Positions 1 through 8,058 of a DNA stretch of 30,467 nt are shown in pieces (the first letter of the stretch is position 1; the number at the start of each line of letters is the position of its first letter). The notes under the pieces are model-generated. The model made no database searches and had not been told where the DNA came from. It was given only the letters and a program-made list of their open reading frames with translations. The translations under genes were made by a program, and so were the position numbers. Source of the stretch: Chitinophagales bacterium (GTDB lineage Bacteria; Bacteroidota; Bacteroidia; Chitinophagales; Saprospiraceae); the NCBI GenBank assembly GCA_013297575.1, contig JAAFHO010000005.1:1-30467 (forward strand), given 5' to 3'.

Positions 1-978
1 TGGCCTATCCACCGTTTCTAATATTTCGTGCAATTCGGGTGCTTCTTGTTTAATATAAAGCAGCCCTGTAAGTACTTCGTTGTTTACTTTGCCTTGGTAA
101 ATCCGCAGCATGGCCGCTTGGCGGTCTTCTGGATCCCAGTCTTTGGCCAATTTGTGGAGTTGAATATACGAACCATCGTGCAAACGAACAGATTTTGTAC
201 TGCCCTCTTCATATTGCGTGGTAATTTCCTTCATATACGGCACAAAATCTACTTGCGCAGTGGCTTGTACATGTTCGCGGGTATAATCGTAGGATTTGGT
301 GCTGCCCACGTTGTTATTGAACGTTACGCAAGGCGAAATCACATCAATAAAAGCAAAACCCGGGTGCGACATAGCCGCTTTGATCAAAGGTATCAATTGC
401 GTTTTATCGCCCGAAAAACTACGCGCTACAAAAGTAGCACCCAATTCCAACGCCAAACCTGCCATATCAATAGGGCCATAAGGGTTTTCTTCCCCCGATT
501 TGCCTTTGGAACCCCGGTCGGCGGTGGCTGAATCTTGGCCTTTGGTCAAACCATAACAGCCATTGTTCATAATAATATAGGTAATGTTCAGGTTGCGGCG
601 GATAGCATGCACAAATTGTCCCATTCCGATAGAAGCGGAATCACCATCGCCCGAAACACCGAGGTACATCAGTTCTTTATTCGCCAAATTGGCACCCGTT
701 GCCACCGAGGGCATACGGCCATGCACCGAATTGAATCCGTGCGCATTGCTCAGAAAATAGGTCGGTGTTTTGGACGAACAACCGATACCCGATAGTTTGG
801 CCACACGGTGCGGTTCCACGGCTAATTCAAAACAAGATTGAATAATAGCAGCACTCACTGAATCATGTCCGCAGCCTGCACAAAGTGTAGAAAGTGCGCC
901 TTCGTAATCTTTAATCGTAAAGCCAACTGCATTTTTGGGCAGATCGGGATGCGTAAAAATGGGTCTTACAAAACTCAT
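1..978 (-). CDS. korB: 2-oxoacid:ferredoxin oxidoreductase, beta (TPP-binding) subunit, C-terminus cut by window edge
   Basis: The first 326 codons are present and the 3' end lies outside the window. The subunit binds thiamine pyrophosphate, decarboxylates a 2-oxoacid (probably 2-oxoglutarate) and passes electrons to an iron-sulfur carrier in the cytoplasm. Visible marks are a CxxC in LCAGCGH (about residues 33-36), KLSGIGCSSKTP (about 61-72), the TPP/Mg motif GDGDSASIG (about 110-118) and IMNNGCYGLTKGQ (about 136-148). It starts 57 bp after the alpha subunit stop, in the same direction, so the two are surely co-transcribed. The start ATG at 978 gives MSFVRPIF, as expected for the family. The family is certain; substrate preference (2-oxoglutarate versus pyruvate) cannot be fixed from sequence, but the separate beta subunit and the gamma-alpha fusion next to it favour the 2-oxoglutarate type. 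Confidence 0.93.
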   Translation of the reverse strand, partial: MSFVRPIFTHPDLPKNAVGFTIKDYEGALSTLCAGCGHDSVSAAIIQSCFELAVEPHRVAKLSGIGCSSKTPTYFLSNAHGFNSVHGRMPSVATGANLANKELMYLGVSGDGDSASIGMGQFVHAIRRNLNITYIIMNNGCYGLTKGQDSATADRGSKGKSGEENPYGPIDMAGLALELGATFVARSFSGDKTQLIPLIKAAMSHPGFAFIDVISPCVTFNNNVGSTKSYDYTREHVQATAQVDFVPYMKEITTQYEEGSTKSVRLHDGSYIQLHKLAKDWDPEDRQAAMLRIYQGKVNNEVLTGLLYIKQEAPELHEILETVDRP

Positions 979-1035
979 ATCGTTAGGTTGTATTAAATTT
1001 GACTGGATGATTTGCTTGAATCGAACAAATCAGTT

Positions 1036-2826
1036 TTAAATAATTTGCTCACAAATCGTGGCTGCTGTTATCGGCGCGCCATCGTAGTTTAAAATAGATT
1101 TTAGTTTATCTGGCGATGCGCCCATCTCGGCCATCATCAAAGTGCGTAATTGTGCATCGCGGTTTTGCTCAATGACATACACCACATCATGCGCGGCCAC
1201 AAAAGCCTCCACTTCGGGTGAAAAAGGGAACGAACGCAAGCGCAAAGCATCATACACTTCGCCTTTTTCGGCCAAAATATCCAGTGCTTCCCGCGTAGAA
1301 TGCGCCGAAGTACCAAAAAACAGCAATCCTTTTTTACTCTTGTTGGTTGCCTGCAACAGTTCAGGTTTAGGTACAACGGTCTTGGTCGTTTCCCATTTCC
1401 GCTGCAAACGCTGCATATTCCGAACATATACGTCACCTTCTTCAGTATATTTGGCATACTCATCGCGCGAAGTACCACGGGTGAAATACGCGCCTTTATC
1501 GGGGTGTGTCCCCGGTAATGTTCGGTAACAAATGCCATCGCCATCCACATCGAGGTAACGACCCCATTTAGCGGCACTTTCCAAGCCCTCGGCATCGAGT
1601 ACTTTGCCGCGATCGTAGGTGCGGGTATCGTCCCATTCCAGCGGTGGCGACATGTTTTCGTTCATCCCCAAATCAAGATCGGTCATTACAATAACGGGTG
1701 TTTGCAGGCGTTCGGCCAAATCAAAAGCATCCGACATCATATCAAAGCACTCTTTGGGATCAGAAGGGAACAGCAATACGTGTTTGGTATCGCCATGAGA
1801 AGCATAAGCCGCCAATAGAATATCCGACTGTTGGGTACGCGTGGGCATACCCGTGGAAGGGCCGCCGCGTTGCACATCTACCAATACGGTGGGTATTTCA
1901 GCAAAATAAGCCAATCCCAAAAACTCATTCATTAGCGAAACACCCGGGCCGCTGGTTGCAGTAAATGCCCGCGCACCATTCCAAGATGCGCCAATGACCA
2001 CTCCAATGGCCGCCAGTTCATCTTCCATTTGCACTACCGCAAATTTCTTTTTACCGGTTACTGGATCAATCCGCAATTGTTCCGCATACTCTTCATAAGA
2101 ATTGACCAATGAAGTAGAAGGCGTAATCGGATACCATGCTGCCACTGTTGCGCCCGCATACACCGCACCCAATCCGCAGGCGGCGTTGCCATCCATCAAA
2201 ATCGCATCGCCCACTTTATCGCGGCGTTCGAGCCGAAGCCCAAGTGGATATTGGTAATGGTCTTTTACATATTGGATACCCATTTCCAAGGCTTTGAAAT
2301 TGGGTTGAATAATCTTTTCTTTGCCGTTGAATTGCTCAGAAATAACGGCTTTTACTGTTTCTACCTCCATATCCAGCAACGCCGTAAGCGCGCCTACATA
2401 AATGGTATTTTTCAACAGCTGCCGTTGCCTCGGATCGCTAAAATGCTCCAAACACATCTCCATCATCGGGATACCAATATAGTGAATATCCTCGCGGACA
2501 AACACCTGGTGTAGTATTTTGGTGCTGTCGTAGATAAAATAGCCGTTGGGTTTTACACTTGCCACGTCTTTTTGCATCGACTGTGGGTTGAGGCAAACCA
2601 TAATATCGATACCCGCACGGCGACCAAGATAGCCTTTTTCGCTGATGCGGACTTCGTACCAAGTGGGCAAGCCCTGGATATTGGACGGGAATATATTTTT
2701 AGGAGAAACGGGAATCCCCATCCGGAAAATAGACTTGGTAAAAACCAAATTCGCAGAAGCCGAACCAGTGCCATTCACATTGGCAAATCGGACCACAAAG
2801 TCATTTAAGGCACTCAATTGATGCAT
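1036..2826 (-). CDS. korA: 2-oxoacid:ferredoxin oxidoreductase, fused gamma-alpha subunit
   Basis: A 596-residue protein partnering KorB. Residues about 10-190 form the gamma domain, with GTGSASAN (about 19-26). The alpha domain follows from about 205, with DGNAACGLGA (212-221), the YPITPST motif (232-238) that contacts the substrate and TPP site, and TSGPGVSLM further on. A C-terminal domain (about 500-596) completes the alpha subunit. The order gamma then alpha in one chain is the usual KorA layout of aerobic bacteria and archaea. The complex oxidatively decarboxylates a 2-oxoacid to acyl-CoA while reducing a ferredoxin-type centre. It lies 24 bp after the GltD-like gene and 57 bp before korB. 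No internal disruption is seen. Confidence 0.93.
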   Translation of the reverse strand: MHQLSALNDFVVRFANVNGTGSASANLVFTKSIFRMGIPVSPKNIFPSNIQGLPTWYEVRISEKGYLGRRAGIDIMVCLNPQSMQKDVASVKPNGYFIYDSTKILHQVFVREDIHYIGIPMMEMCLEHFSDPRQRQLLKNTIYVGALTALLDMEVETVKAVISEQFNGKEKIIQPNFKALEMGIQYVKDHYQYPLGLRLERRDKVGDAILMDGNAACGLGAVYAGATVAAWYPITPSTSLVNSYEEYAEQLRIDPVTGKKKFAVVQMEDELAAIGVVIGASWNGARAFTATSGPGVSLMNEFLGLAYFAEIPTVLVDVQRGGPSTGMPTRTQQSDILLAAYASHGDTKHVLLFPSDPKECFDMMSDAFDLAERLQTPVIVMTDLDLGMNENMSPPLEWDDTRTYDRGKVLDAEGLESAAKWGRYLDVDGDGICYRTLPGTHPDKGAYFTRGTSRDEYAKYTEEGDVYVRNMQRLQRKWETTKTVVPKPELLQATNKSKKGLLFFGTSAHSTREALDILAEKGEVYDALRLRSFPFSPEVEAFVAAHDVVYVIEQNRDAQLRTLMMAEMGASPDKLKSILNYDGAPITAATICEQII

Positions 2827-2850
2827 ATTATATGAGTTGATAGGCGCATT

Positions 2851-4635
2851 TTAAAAATGAGAAGAACAAGATTTTGCCGTATTGTACAAGTATTTTTGCA
2901 TGTCCCAAGCGGCGGTTGGACACCTTTCGGCGCATAACCCGCAATGGAGGCATACATTTTCATCCTTGATCATGACGCGACCAGTTTTTAGGTCACTGGA
3001 CACGTATAAGTCTTGGCTCAGCACGTTTGCAGGTGCCATGAGTCTTGTACGGAGGTCTTCTTCTTCGCCATTTTCGGTAAAGGTGATACACGAGGTAGGG
3101 CAAATATCCATACAAGCATCGCATTCGATACAGCGGCTGGTGTTGAATACCGTTTGCACATCGCAATTCAGGCAACGTTGTGCTTCTTTGAAAGCCAATT
3201 GTTCATCAAAACCGAGTTCCACTTCTACTTTACGGTCGGCCAAGGTTTTGCGTTTTTCAGCGTGTGGCACAGCAAAGCGATGATCGGAAGCGACGCCGCT
3301 ATCATACATCCATTCGTGGATGCCCATTTTTTGGGAAATAAGATTGGTAAATGGCGCAGGCCGCTTCAGTGTATCTTCGCCTTGGCAATATAGATCAATG
3401 GAAATAGCGGCTTGGTGGCCATGCGCTACCGCTGTGATGACATTTTTAGGGCCAAAAGCCGCATCGCCGCCAAAAAACACATTCGGCAATGTGGAAGCAA
3501 AAGTCACTTTATCCACTACCGGAACATTCCATTTATCAAATTCCATTCCGAGGTCGCGCTCGATCCAGGGGAATACATTTTCTTGGCCCACGGCAATAAT
3601 AACATCATCGGCTTCCACAAATACGTGTGGTTCGCCGGTAGGCTGCATACTGCGTTTGCCATTGGCATCGAAAACAGGGTGTACTTTTTCAAAAGTCATT
3701 CCAACCAAACGGCCTTCTTTGATTTCAAAACTCAGCGGCACGTGGTTGTTCATAAATGGAATATCTTCGTGCTGTGCATCCTCAATTTCCCAAGGAGACG
3801 CTTTCATCTCCGAGAACGGGCTGCGCACAATTACTTTTACCTCATCGCCACCCAATCGGCGGGAAGTACGGCAGCAGTCCATCGCGGTATTTCCACCACC
3901 GAGGACAATCACTTTTTTACCAATTTTGGAAGTATGCTCAAAAGCAACGCTTGCCAGCCATTCGATACCGATATGAATATTGGCCGCACCTTCTTTGCGA
4001 CCTGGTAAATCGGGCAAATCACGGCCTCTTGGTGCGCCAGTACCTACAAATATGGCATCATAGCCTTTTGTCAGCAAATCGCGCATACTCGATACGTAGT
4101 GGTTGAAATGCGTTTGAATACCCATATTAAGGATATAGCCCACTTCTTCATCCAGTACCGATTCCGGCAATCGAAACGAAGGAATTTGGCTGCGCATCAT
4201 ACCGCCACCTTTGCTTAGGTTATCGTACAGGTCAATTTCGTAACCCAATGGCGCAAGATCCCGTGCTACGGTTAAGGAGGCTGGGCCGGCACCGATCAAC
4301 GCGATTTTTTTACCATTTTTAATAGCGGGAGCGGTTGGCATCAAATCCTGTACTTCGCCTTTATAATCGGCAGCAGTACGTTTCAATCTACAAATGGCTA
4401 CGGGTGCTTCTTCTACGCGTACGCGCCTACAGGCAGGTTCGCAGGGGCGGTCGCAAGTACGACCTAAAACACCGGGAAACACATTAGATTCCCAATTGAC
4501 CATATAAGCCTCCGTGTAACGACCGGCTGCAATGAGTCGGATATATTCTGGTACAGGCGTGTGGGCAGGGCATGCGTATTGGCAATCCACTACTTTGTGG
4601 AAGTATTCTGGATCCTCAATATTGGTTGGCTGCAT
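2851..4635 (-). CDS. GltD-like FAD/NAD(P) oxidoreductase with C-terminal 4Fe-4S domain, first gene of a korAB operon
   Basis: A 594-residue electron-transfer flavoprotein of the glutamate-synthase small-subunit type. Residues about 10-90 are the N-terminal cysteine domain (C18, C22, C61, C65, C69, C82). An FAD-binding GAGPAS follows (115-120), then an NAD(P)-binding GGGNTAMD (246-253). The C-terminus (about 488-572) is a bacterial-ferredoxin-like domain with C502/C505/C508/C512 and C562/C565/C568/C572, sufficient for two 4Fe-4S clusters. There is no glutamate synthase large subunit next to it. Instead it is 24 bp upstream of korA, so it is best read as the electron acceptor of the 2-oxoacid oxidoreductase, moving electrons between Fe-S clusters and NAD(P)(H). 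That pairing is inference from context; the domain calls are direct. A general NADPH-dependent glutamate synthase subunit is the main alternative label. Confidence 0.88.
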   Translation of the reverse strand: MQPTNIEDPEYFHKVVDCQYACPAHTPVPEYIRLIAAGRYTEAYMVNWESNVFPGVLGRTCDRPCEPACRRVRVEEAPVAICRLKRTAADYKGEVQDLMPTAPAIKNGKKIALIGAGPASLTVARDLAPLGYEIDLYDNLSKGGGMMRSQIPSFRLPESVLDEEVGYILNMGIQTHFNHYVSSMRDLLTKGYDAIFVGTGAPRGRDLPDLPGRKEGAANIHIGIEWLASVAFEHTSKIGKKVIVLGGGNTAMDCCRTSRRLGGDEVKVIVRSPFSEMKASPWEIEDAQHEDIPFMNNHVPLSFEIKEGRLVGMTFEKVHPVFDANGKRSMQPTGEPHVFVEADDVIIAVGQENVFPWIERDLGMEFDKWNVPVVDKVTFASTLPNVFFGGDAAFGPKNVITAVAHGHQAAISIDLYCQGEDTLKRPAPFTNLISQKMGIHEWMYDSGVASDHRFAVPHAEKRKTLADRKVEVELGFDEQLAFKEAQRCLNCDVQTVFNTSRCIECDACMDICPTSCITFTENGEEEDLRTRLMAPANVLSQDLYVSSDLKTGRVMIKDENVCLHCGLCAERCPTAAWDMQKYLYNTAKSCSSHF

Positions 4636-4672
4636 AGATGATGAATCTGTTAGTCGTTAGTCTGAAATATAA

Positions 4673-4696
4673 CGGCAGCGGTATGGAGTGCTGCCG
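4673..4696 (-). promoter_or_regulatory. Hairpin in the leader of the GltD-korAB operon
   Basis: A perfect 7-bp inverted repeat, CGGCAGC (4673-4679) and GCTGCCG (4690-4696), with a 10-nt loop. It lies between the candidate promoter at 4737-4744 and the start codon at 4635, so it would be in the mRNA leader. It may stabilise the transcript or be a regulatory fold; no T-run follows directly. Confidence 0.4.
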
Positions 4697-4736
4697 AAAA
4701 TAAGGTTCCGTGATTTTCGATTTAAAAACGGAGGCT

Positions 4737-4744
4737 CAAATGTA
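4737..4744 (-). promoter_or_regulatory. Candidate -7 element of the GltD-korAB operon
   Basis: Read on the minus strand the sequence is TACATTTG, an exact match to the Bacteroidota -7 consensus TAnnTTTG. Transcription would begin near 4730 and give a leader of about 95 nt. No -33 TTTG is present at the usual 19-21-nt spacing (the nearest TTTG is 15 nt away), so support is partial. Confidence 0.45.
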
Positions 4745-4921
4745 ATCGTTTTTACAATTCAAACTACGGCAGATTAATATTTTTTAATTTTTTTTATTGG
4801 GGGAAATAAAAAGGGGGGACACACTTTGGTGAAAGGATAATTGTTTGTTTCGTTTTTTAATTGAAAATCAATACTTTAGAAAAAAATTACTTTGAAGATT
4901 TGAAATAACGGAATATGTACC

Positions 4922-5003
4922 GAGCCTACGGCTCTTAAATGGTTGCGTAAAATTGGGGCGGATTGAAATCCGCCGCTACAACATGATCCGAGCCTAACGG
5001 CTC
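4922..5003. repeat. Cluster of short palindromes (REP-like) in a gene-free stretch
   Basis: The stretch 4636-5121 (486 bp) holds no credible gene. It contains GAGCC-TAC-GGCTC (4922-4934), GGCGGATT-GA-AATCCGCC (4957-4974) and GAGCC-TAAC-GGCTC (4990-5003). The two outer hairpins are near copies of each other, 68 bp apart, and a further half-site CGGCTC follows near 5030. This is the look of a dispersed intergenic palindromic element, lying between two minus-strand transcription units. It could act as a terminator or mRNA stabiliser for the glycosyltransferase upstream of it. Confidence 0.55.
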
Positions 5004-5121
5004 TTCGTTCTGCACCGTTCGGCTCAATCCTCACCACATTGGGCAATTTGGACAGGGCTTTAAATTTCCTTCGACAATAGAGCCAATTAGAAAATATAAA
5101 TTAGATTATTTTACACAGTAA

Positions 5122-5868
5122 TTAACGCACCACTTTCCACTCTTTGGCAAAGGATTTTCGTGCAAACAAACGCGATACACCTTCCATAAAATACTGGTAG
5201 CTCACTTTCCAATATCCATATTGACGGAAACGGCGTGGCGAATGGTGCACCTCAAGATCTGACAAATAGGCAACTTTGCCTTCTTTTTGTAGGCGAAAGA
5301 ACAAATTGCAATCTTCGCCTGCCACAAGTTGCTCATTGTAACCGCCAATTTGTTCAAAACAGGAGCGCAACACAATTTGCGATTCGCCCTTAGCAATACT
5401 GCATCGGAGTGGGATAGAGGCGCGTATGGTTGTATTCATCAACCAATGATATACCCGATCGGTAATAGTCGCCTCTTCTGGGTAGATACGGATAGGCGTA
5501 GTAGCTGCCACCCATTTGGGCTGGGCAAAAAATCGAATTAAAGACTTAAAAAACAGATCTGGCTGCGGTATTCGAACATCTGCATCGGTATGAAAGAGGA
5601 CAAAACCAGTGGCAACACTTGCACCAGCATTGCGCCCAATGGCAATATTTTGCTTACCTTGGGGCTGTACCAATTTAATTCGACTACCATGTTTTTGAAG
5701 CCAATATTCCACCTCCTGCACCGTAGCATCTGTACTATTAGCATCGGAGATGATAATTTCTAAATTATACTTTGCAAGAAATGGCTCATACTGAGCAATA
5801 GTAGCACTTATTGTTTTCTCTTCGTTGCGGGTGGGGATAATAATGGAGACAAAAGGGTAATTCGTCAT
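5122..5868 (-). CDS. Family 2 glycosyltransferase
   Basis: A 248-residue cytoplasmic GT-A fold enzyme that would move a sugar from a nucleotide sugar to an unknown acceptor. It begins VSIIIPTRNEEKTI, then has the nucleotide-binding DANSTD, the metal-binding DxD in HTDADV, and the GEDCNLFFR motif near the expected catalytic-base position. No membrane segment is obvious. I start it at ATG 5868 (MTNYPF) rather than the in-frame ATG at 5916. The reason is that a -7-like TACCTTCG lies between them at 5891-5898, so a transcript from there would not contain the upstream ATG. It stands alone between palindromes and the NagX-like gene 110 bp upstream, so its pathway is not shown by context. Confidence 0.87.
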   Translation of the reverse strand: MTNYPFVSIIIPTRNEEKTISATIAQYEPFLAKYNLEIIISDANSTDATVQEVEYWLQKHGSRIKLVQPQGKQNIAIGRNAGASVATGFVLFHTDADVRIPQPDLFFKSLIRFFAQPKWVAATTPIRIYPEEATITDRVYHWLMNTTIRASIPLRCSIAKGESQIVLRSCFEQIGGYNEQLVAGEDCNLFFRLQKEGKVAYLSDLEVHHSPRRFRQYGYWKVSYQYFMEGVSRLFARKSFAKEWKVVR

Positions 5869-5890
5869 AATTAATGATGGTACGTATGTA

Positions 5891-5898
5891 CGAAGGTA
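5891..5898 (-). promoter_or_regulatory. Candidate -7 element of the GT2 gene
   Basis: Minus-strand TACCTTCG matches TAnnTTTG at seven of eight positions. It predicts a transcript start near 5884, 16 nt before ATG 5868. No clear -33 box is seen. Confidence 0.4.
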
Positions 5899-5978
5899 AT
5901 CCGTATATAGCAACACCCTTGTTAAGTCAATATTATTTATGACGCGCCTCGCAATAATTTACGTTGGCTTAATATTCC

Positions 5979-7079
5979 TTAACCCACCTTCAAAAATATA
6001 TTTTTTCTATAAAACAAATAGACCACCAACCAACACAGACCTGTGTAAGCCAAAGCGTACATGAAGGATGCAAACTCTGTGTGGCCCAACCATGAGGCAA
6101 AAAGAGCATTGTAAGATGCTTCGTGGCCATCGGTAGTACCCGTTGCTGTTTTTACCCTGTAAAATGTACTCATACCAATTACTAATAATTCCGAAACCAT
6201 ATAGGCTAGAATGGCATTTGTTCCAAATACAATAAAGGGTTTGCCCCAGTTTTTTACACCCGCAATATCCACCAAATAATAGCAGGTATTGAACAAAATC
6301 ATGGATAATCCACCTGCGAATAAGACATAACTACTTGTCCACAATTTTTTATTGATTGGGAATGCAAAATGCCAAATAACACCGGAAATGACCAGTAACG
6401 CCCCGCAAATGGCAAGATTATTGAATACCTTTTGCCTGTCGGTATTCAAACCAATATACTGTCCGGTGAGGTAACCAATCAGGAAAGTACCTAAAGAAGG
6501 TATAGTACTCAGCAAGCCTTCGGGATCGAAAGCCACGCCCTCGCCGTGGTATAGATGGTTTTCGCCCAGTAGCCAAAGGTCGAGTTTTAATACAGCATTG
6601 CCGGCCAAAGTTAGATCACCAAAGCCCAACATTATACCCCAGTAGCCGAGTAATAACGCAGCGCACAAACCAATGATTTGTGTTTTATTCAGATACAGAC
6701 ATAACGTGGAGCCAATGCCGTAACACAAAGCTATCCGTTGCAAAACACCGGGAATACGCCAGTTGGCAGGCGACGAAGTGTAAAAAGGAAAAGCATACAG
6801 CCCTACGCCCATTAAAAAAATAATTAGCGTACGTTTCCAAATTTTCTTCAATAAGTCTGGTGAGGGCGTATGCCCGTTTCGTTTAAAAGAAAACCAAGCC
6901 GACACACCTGTTATATATACAAAGGAGGGAAAAACGAGATCAGTAGGTGTAAAACCGTGCCATTTAGCGTGTTCTAAAACATCGTAAGCCATCGACCAAT
7001 CGCCTGGCGTATTTACGATAATCATAAATGCAATAGTGAGACCCCTGAATATATCGAGGGATTGGAGTCGTTCGTTCAT
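5979..7079 (-). CDS. NagX/HGSNAT-like multi-pass membrane acyltransferase (DUF5009 type)
   Basis: A 366-residue inner-membrane protein with about ten hydrophobic segments. It carries the family signatures SLDIFRGLTIAFMI with VNTPG just after, HGFTPTDLVFPSF (about 60-72), and a conserved polar C-terminal half with NAILAYMVSELLV. Relatives are heparan-alpha-glucosaminide N-acetyltransferase of animals and bacterial NagX proteins, often found in glycan-use loci and thought to acetylate or transport amino sugars across the membrane. No sugar-utilisation genes are next to it, so the substrate is open. Start ATG 7079 (MNERLQSLD) is chosen over the in-frame ATG at 7154 because an exact TAnnTTTG element lies at 7112-7119 between them and because family members begin at this point. 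Confidence 0.87.
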   Translation of the reverse strand: MNERLQSLDIFRGLTIAFMIIVNTPGDWSMAYDVLEHAKWHGFTPTDLVFPSFVYITGVSAWFSFKRNGHTPSPDLLKKIWKRTLIIFLMGVGLYAFPFYTSSPANWRIPGVLQRIALCYGIGSTLCLYLNKTQIIGLCAALLLGYWGIMLGFGDLTLAGNAVLKLDLWLLGENHLYHGEGVAFDPEGLLSTIPSLGTFLIGYLTGQYIGLNTDRQKVFNNLAICGALLVISGVIWHFAFPINKKLWTSSYVLFAGGLSMILFNTCYYLVDIAGVKNWGKPFIVFGTNAILAYMVSELLVIGMSTFYRVKTATGTTDGHEASYNALFASWLGHTEFASFMYALAYTGLCWLVVYLFYRKNIFLKVG

Positions 7080-7111
7080 AATTACAAGTTGGCTAAAATG
7101 ATTAGAAGTCG

Positions 7112-7119
7112 CAAATATA
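7112..7119 (-). promoter_or_regulatory. Candidate -7 element of the NagX-like gene
   Basis: Minus-strand TATATTTG is an exact TAnnTTTG match. The predicted start is near 7105, giving a leader of about 26 nt before ATG 7079. A -33 TTTG is not evident at the standard spacing. Confidence 0.45.
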
Positions 7120-7320
7120 TGCGAATTGCAATAATAGTAGGACTGTTGGAACAAAAATGTAGTAAGGATTTATGTTGAGCCTGTTGGCATTTCGAGCAGA
7201 AAGAAATAGCAGAAAGGAATCAGAAAGGAGTATCAAGTAATTATTTCCAAATTTTCTTTATTGGAAATAAAAACGATAAATCCTACTCCGGGGAAGGATA
7301 TTTACAGAGGAAGGTTAGTC

Positions 7321-7387
7321 TATAAAAAATGTGAAGATGAGGCTGAATCATAAGTGACCAATGATCTACTTGTGAGGCAGCCTCATC
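7321..7387 (-). terminator. Probable intrinsic terminator of the ArsR-type gene
   Basis: A perfect 10-bp inverted repeat, GATGAGGCTG (7336-7345) and CAGCCTCATC (7378-7387), with a 32-nt loop starts 11 bp after the stop codon at 7399. On the minus strand it is followed within about 6 nt by ATTTTTT, giving the U-run of an intrinsic terminator. A competing short stem TGAGGC-A-GCCTCA (7373-7385) shares the same arm. Confidence 0.6.
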
Positions 7388-7398
7388 ACATTTACCAA

Positions 7399-7746
7399 TT
7401 AAGCAGCGAGTTCGATCGCCAATTTGGAAATTTCACGGATTCTTTCTACATTTAGAGAATAGAAAATGAATTTTCCATCTCTTTCAGTAGTTACTACACC
7501 AGCCCTGCGCAAAATAGCGAGGTGTTGGCTTGCAACACTTTGCTCCATACGCAATTTGATATAGATTTCAGAAACAGTCAATCTTCCGCCTTGATCGATC
7601 AGATCAAGCATCTTTTGACGTAATTTGTGGTTGAGCGCACGCAATACTAATACTGCTTTGCGTAACTCTGTGTAATCGACGTAACGAGCTGTTGAATTCT
7701 CTGGAACAGCGGAGGCCGGAGCCACTTCGTTTTTAGACTTTGCCAT
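7399..7746 (-). CDS. ArsR-type winged-helix transcriptional regulator
   Basis: A 115-residue DNA-binding protein. After a disordered N-terminus (about 1-25), residues 30-110 form a winged helix: LRALNHKLRQKMLDLI (helix 1-2), LTVSEIYIKLRMEQSVASQHL (recognition region), LRRAGVVTTERDGKFIFYSL (wing), and a final helix ending ISKLAIELAA. The order and SQHLAILRRAGVV are typical of ArsR/SmtB proteins. No cysteine is present in the protein, so it is not a classical thiol metal sensor. It is a single-gene unit with its own terminator and a long upstream region (7747-8058) holding repeated candidate operator motifs, which suggests autoregulation. Target genes are not evident. Confidence 0.9.
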   Translation of the reverse strand: MAKSKNEVAPASAVPENSTARYVDYTELRKAVLVLRALNHKLRQKMLDLIDQGGRLTVSEIYIKLRMEQSVASQHLAILRRAGVVTTERDGKFIFYSLNVERIREISKLAIELAA

Positions 7747-8058
7747 AATAAAATTTTAAAATAAGGTACGTTAAATTCTGCGAAGAAAATTAAGAAAATC
7801 ATCGATCGCCTGTAAAAGGATGTTTACAAAAGACCAATATAAAATATACGTTAATTTCATGAAATAGATACACTAACCGAGGGCAAAACTTACAAATTGA
7901 TTAAATATTAACAAATATTACTTTTAAAAGTTTAGTTATACCTGCATTTTTTGGTAAAATATTAATCAAAATGTACCAATTTGCATCTGGGTAACTAATG
8001 ATTTACTTTTGTCATTTCTATTTTAGGATACGATAACCGAAGAGAAAATATAAATTGA
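7747..8058. promoter_or_regulatory. AT-rich control region between the ArsR-type gene and tsaB
   Basis: This 312-bp gene-free stretch holds a 12-mer repeat, TACGTTAAATTC (7767-7778) and TACGTTAATTTC (7847-7858), differing at one base and starting 80 bp apart. The second copy runs into a perfect 12-bp palindrome ATTTCATGAAAT (7854-7865). A weak minus-strand -7 element TACCTTAT (7761-7768) overlaps the first copy. These look like operator sites for the downstream regulator or another factor. Confidence 0.45.
7980..8011 (+). promoter_or_regulatory. Consensus-like plus-strand promoter facing into tsaB (antisense)
   Basis: TTTG (7980-7983), a 20-nt spacer and TACTTTTG (8004-8011) match both elements of the Bacteroidota promoter at the preferred spacing. 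Transcription would start near 8018 and run into the 3' end of tsaB on the opposite strand; there is no plus-strand gene until 9049. Confidence 0.35.

Noticed and set aside
28..531. Plus-strand frame of 167 codons at the left edge
   Set aside because: It is antisense to korB, whose motifs are clear in the opposite strand.
5869..5916. Longer start of the GT2 gene
   Set aside because: A likely promoter element lies within this extension and the extra residues are not family-like.
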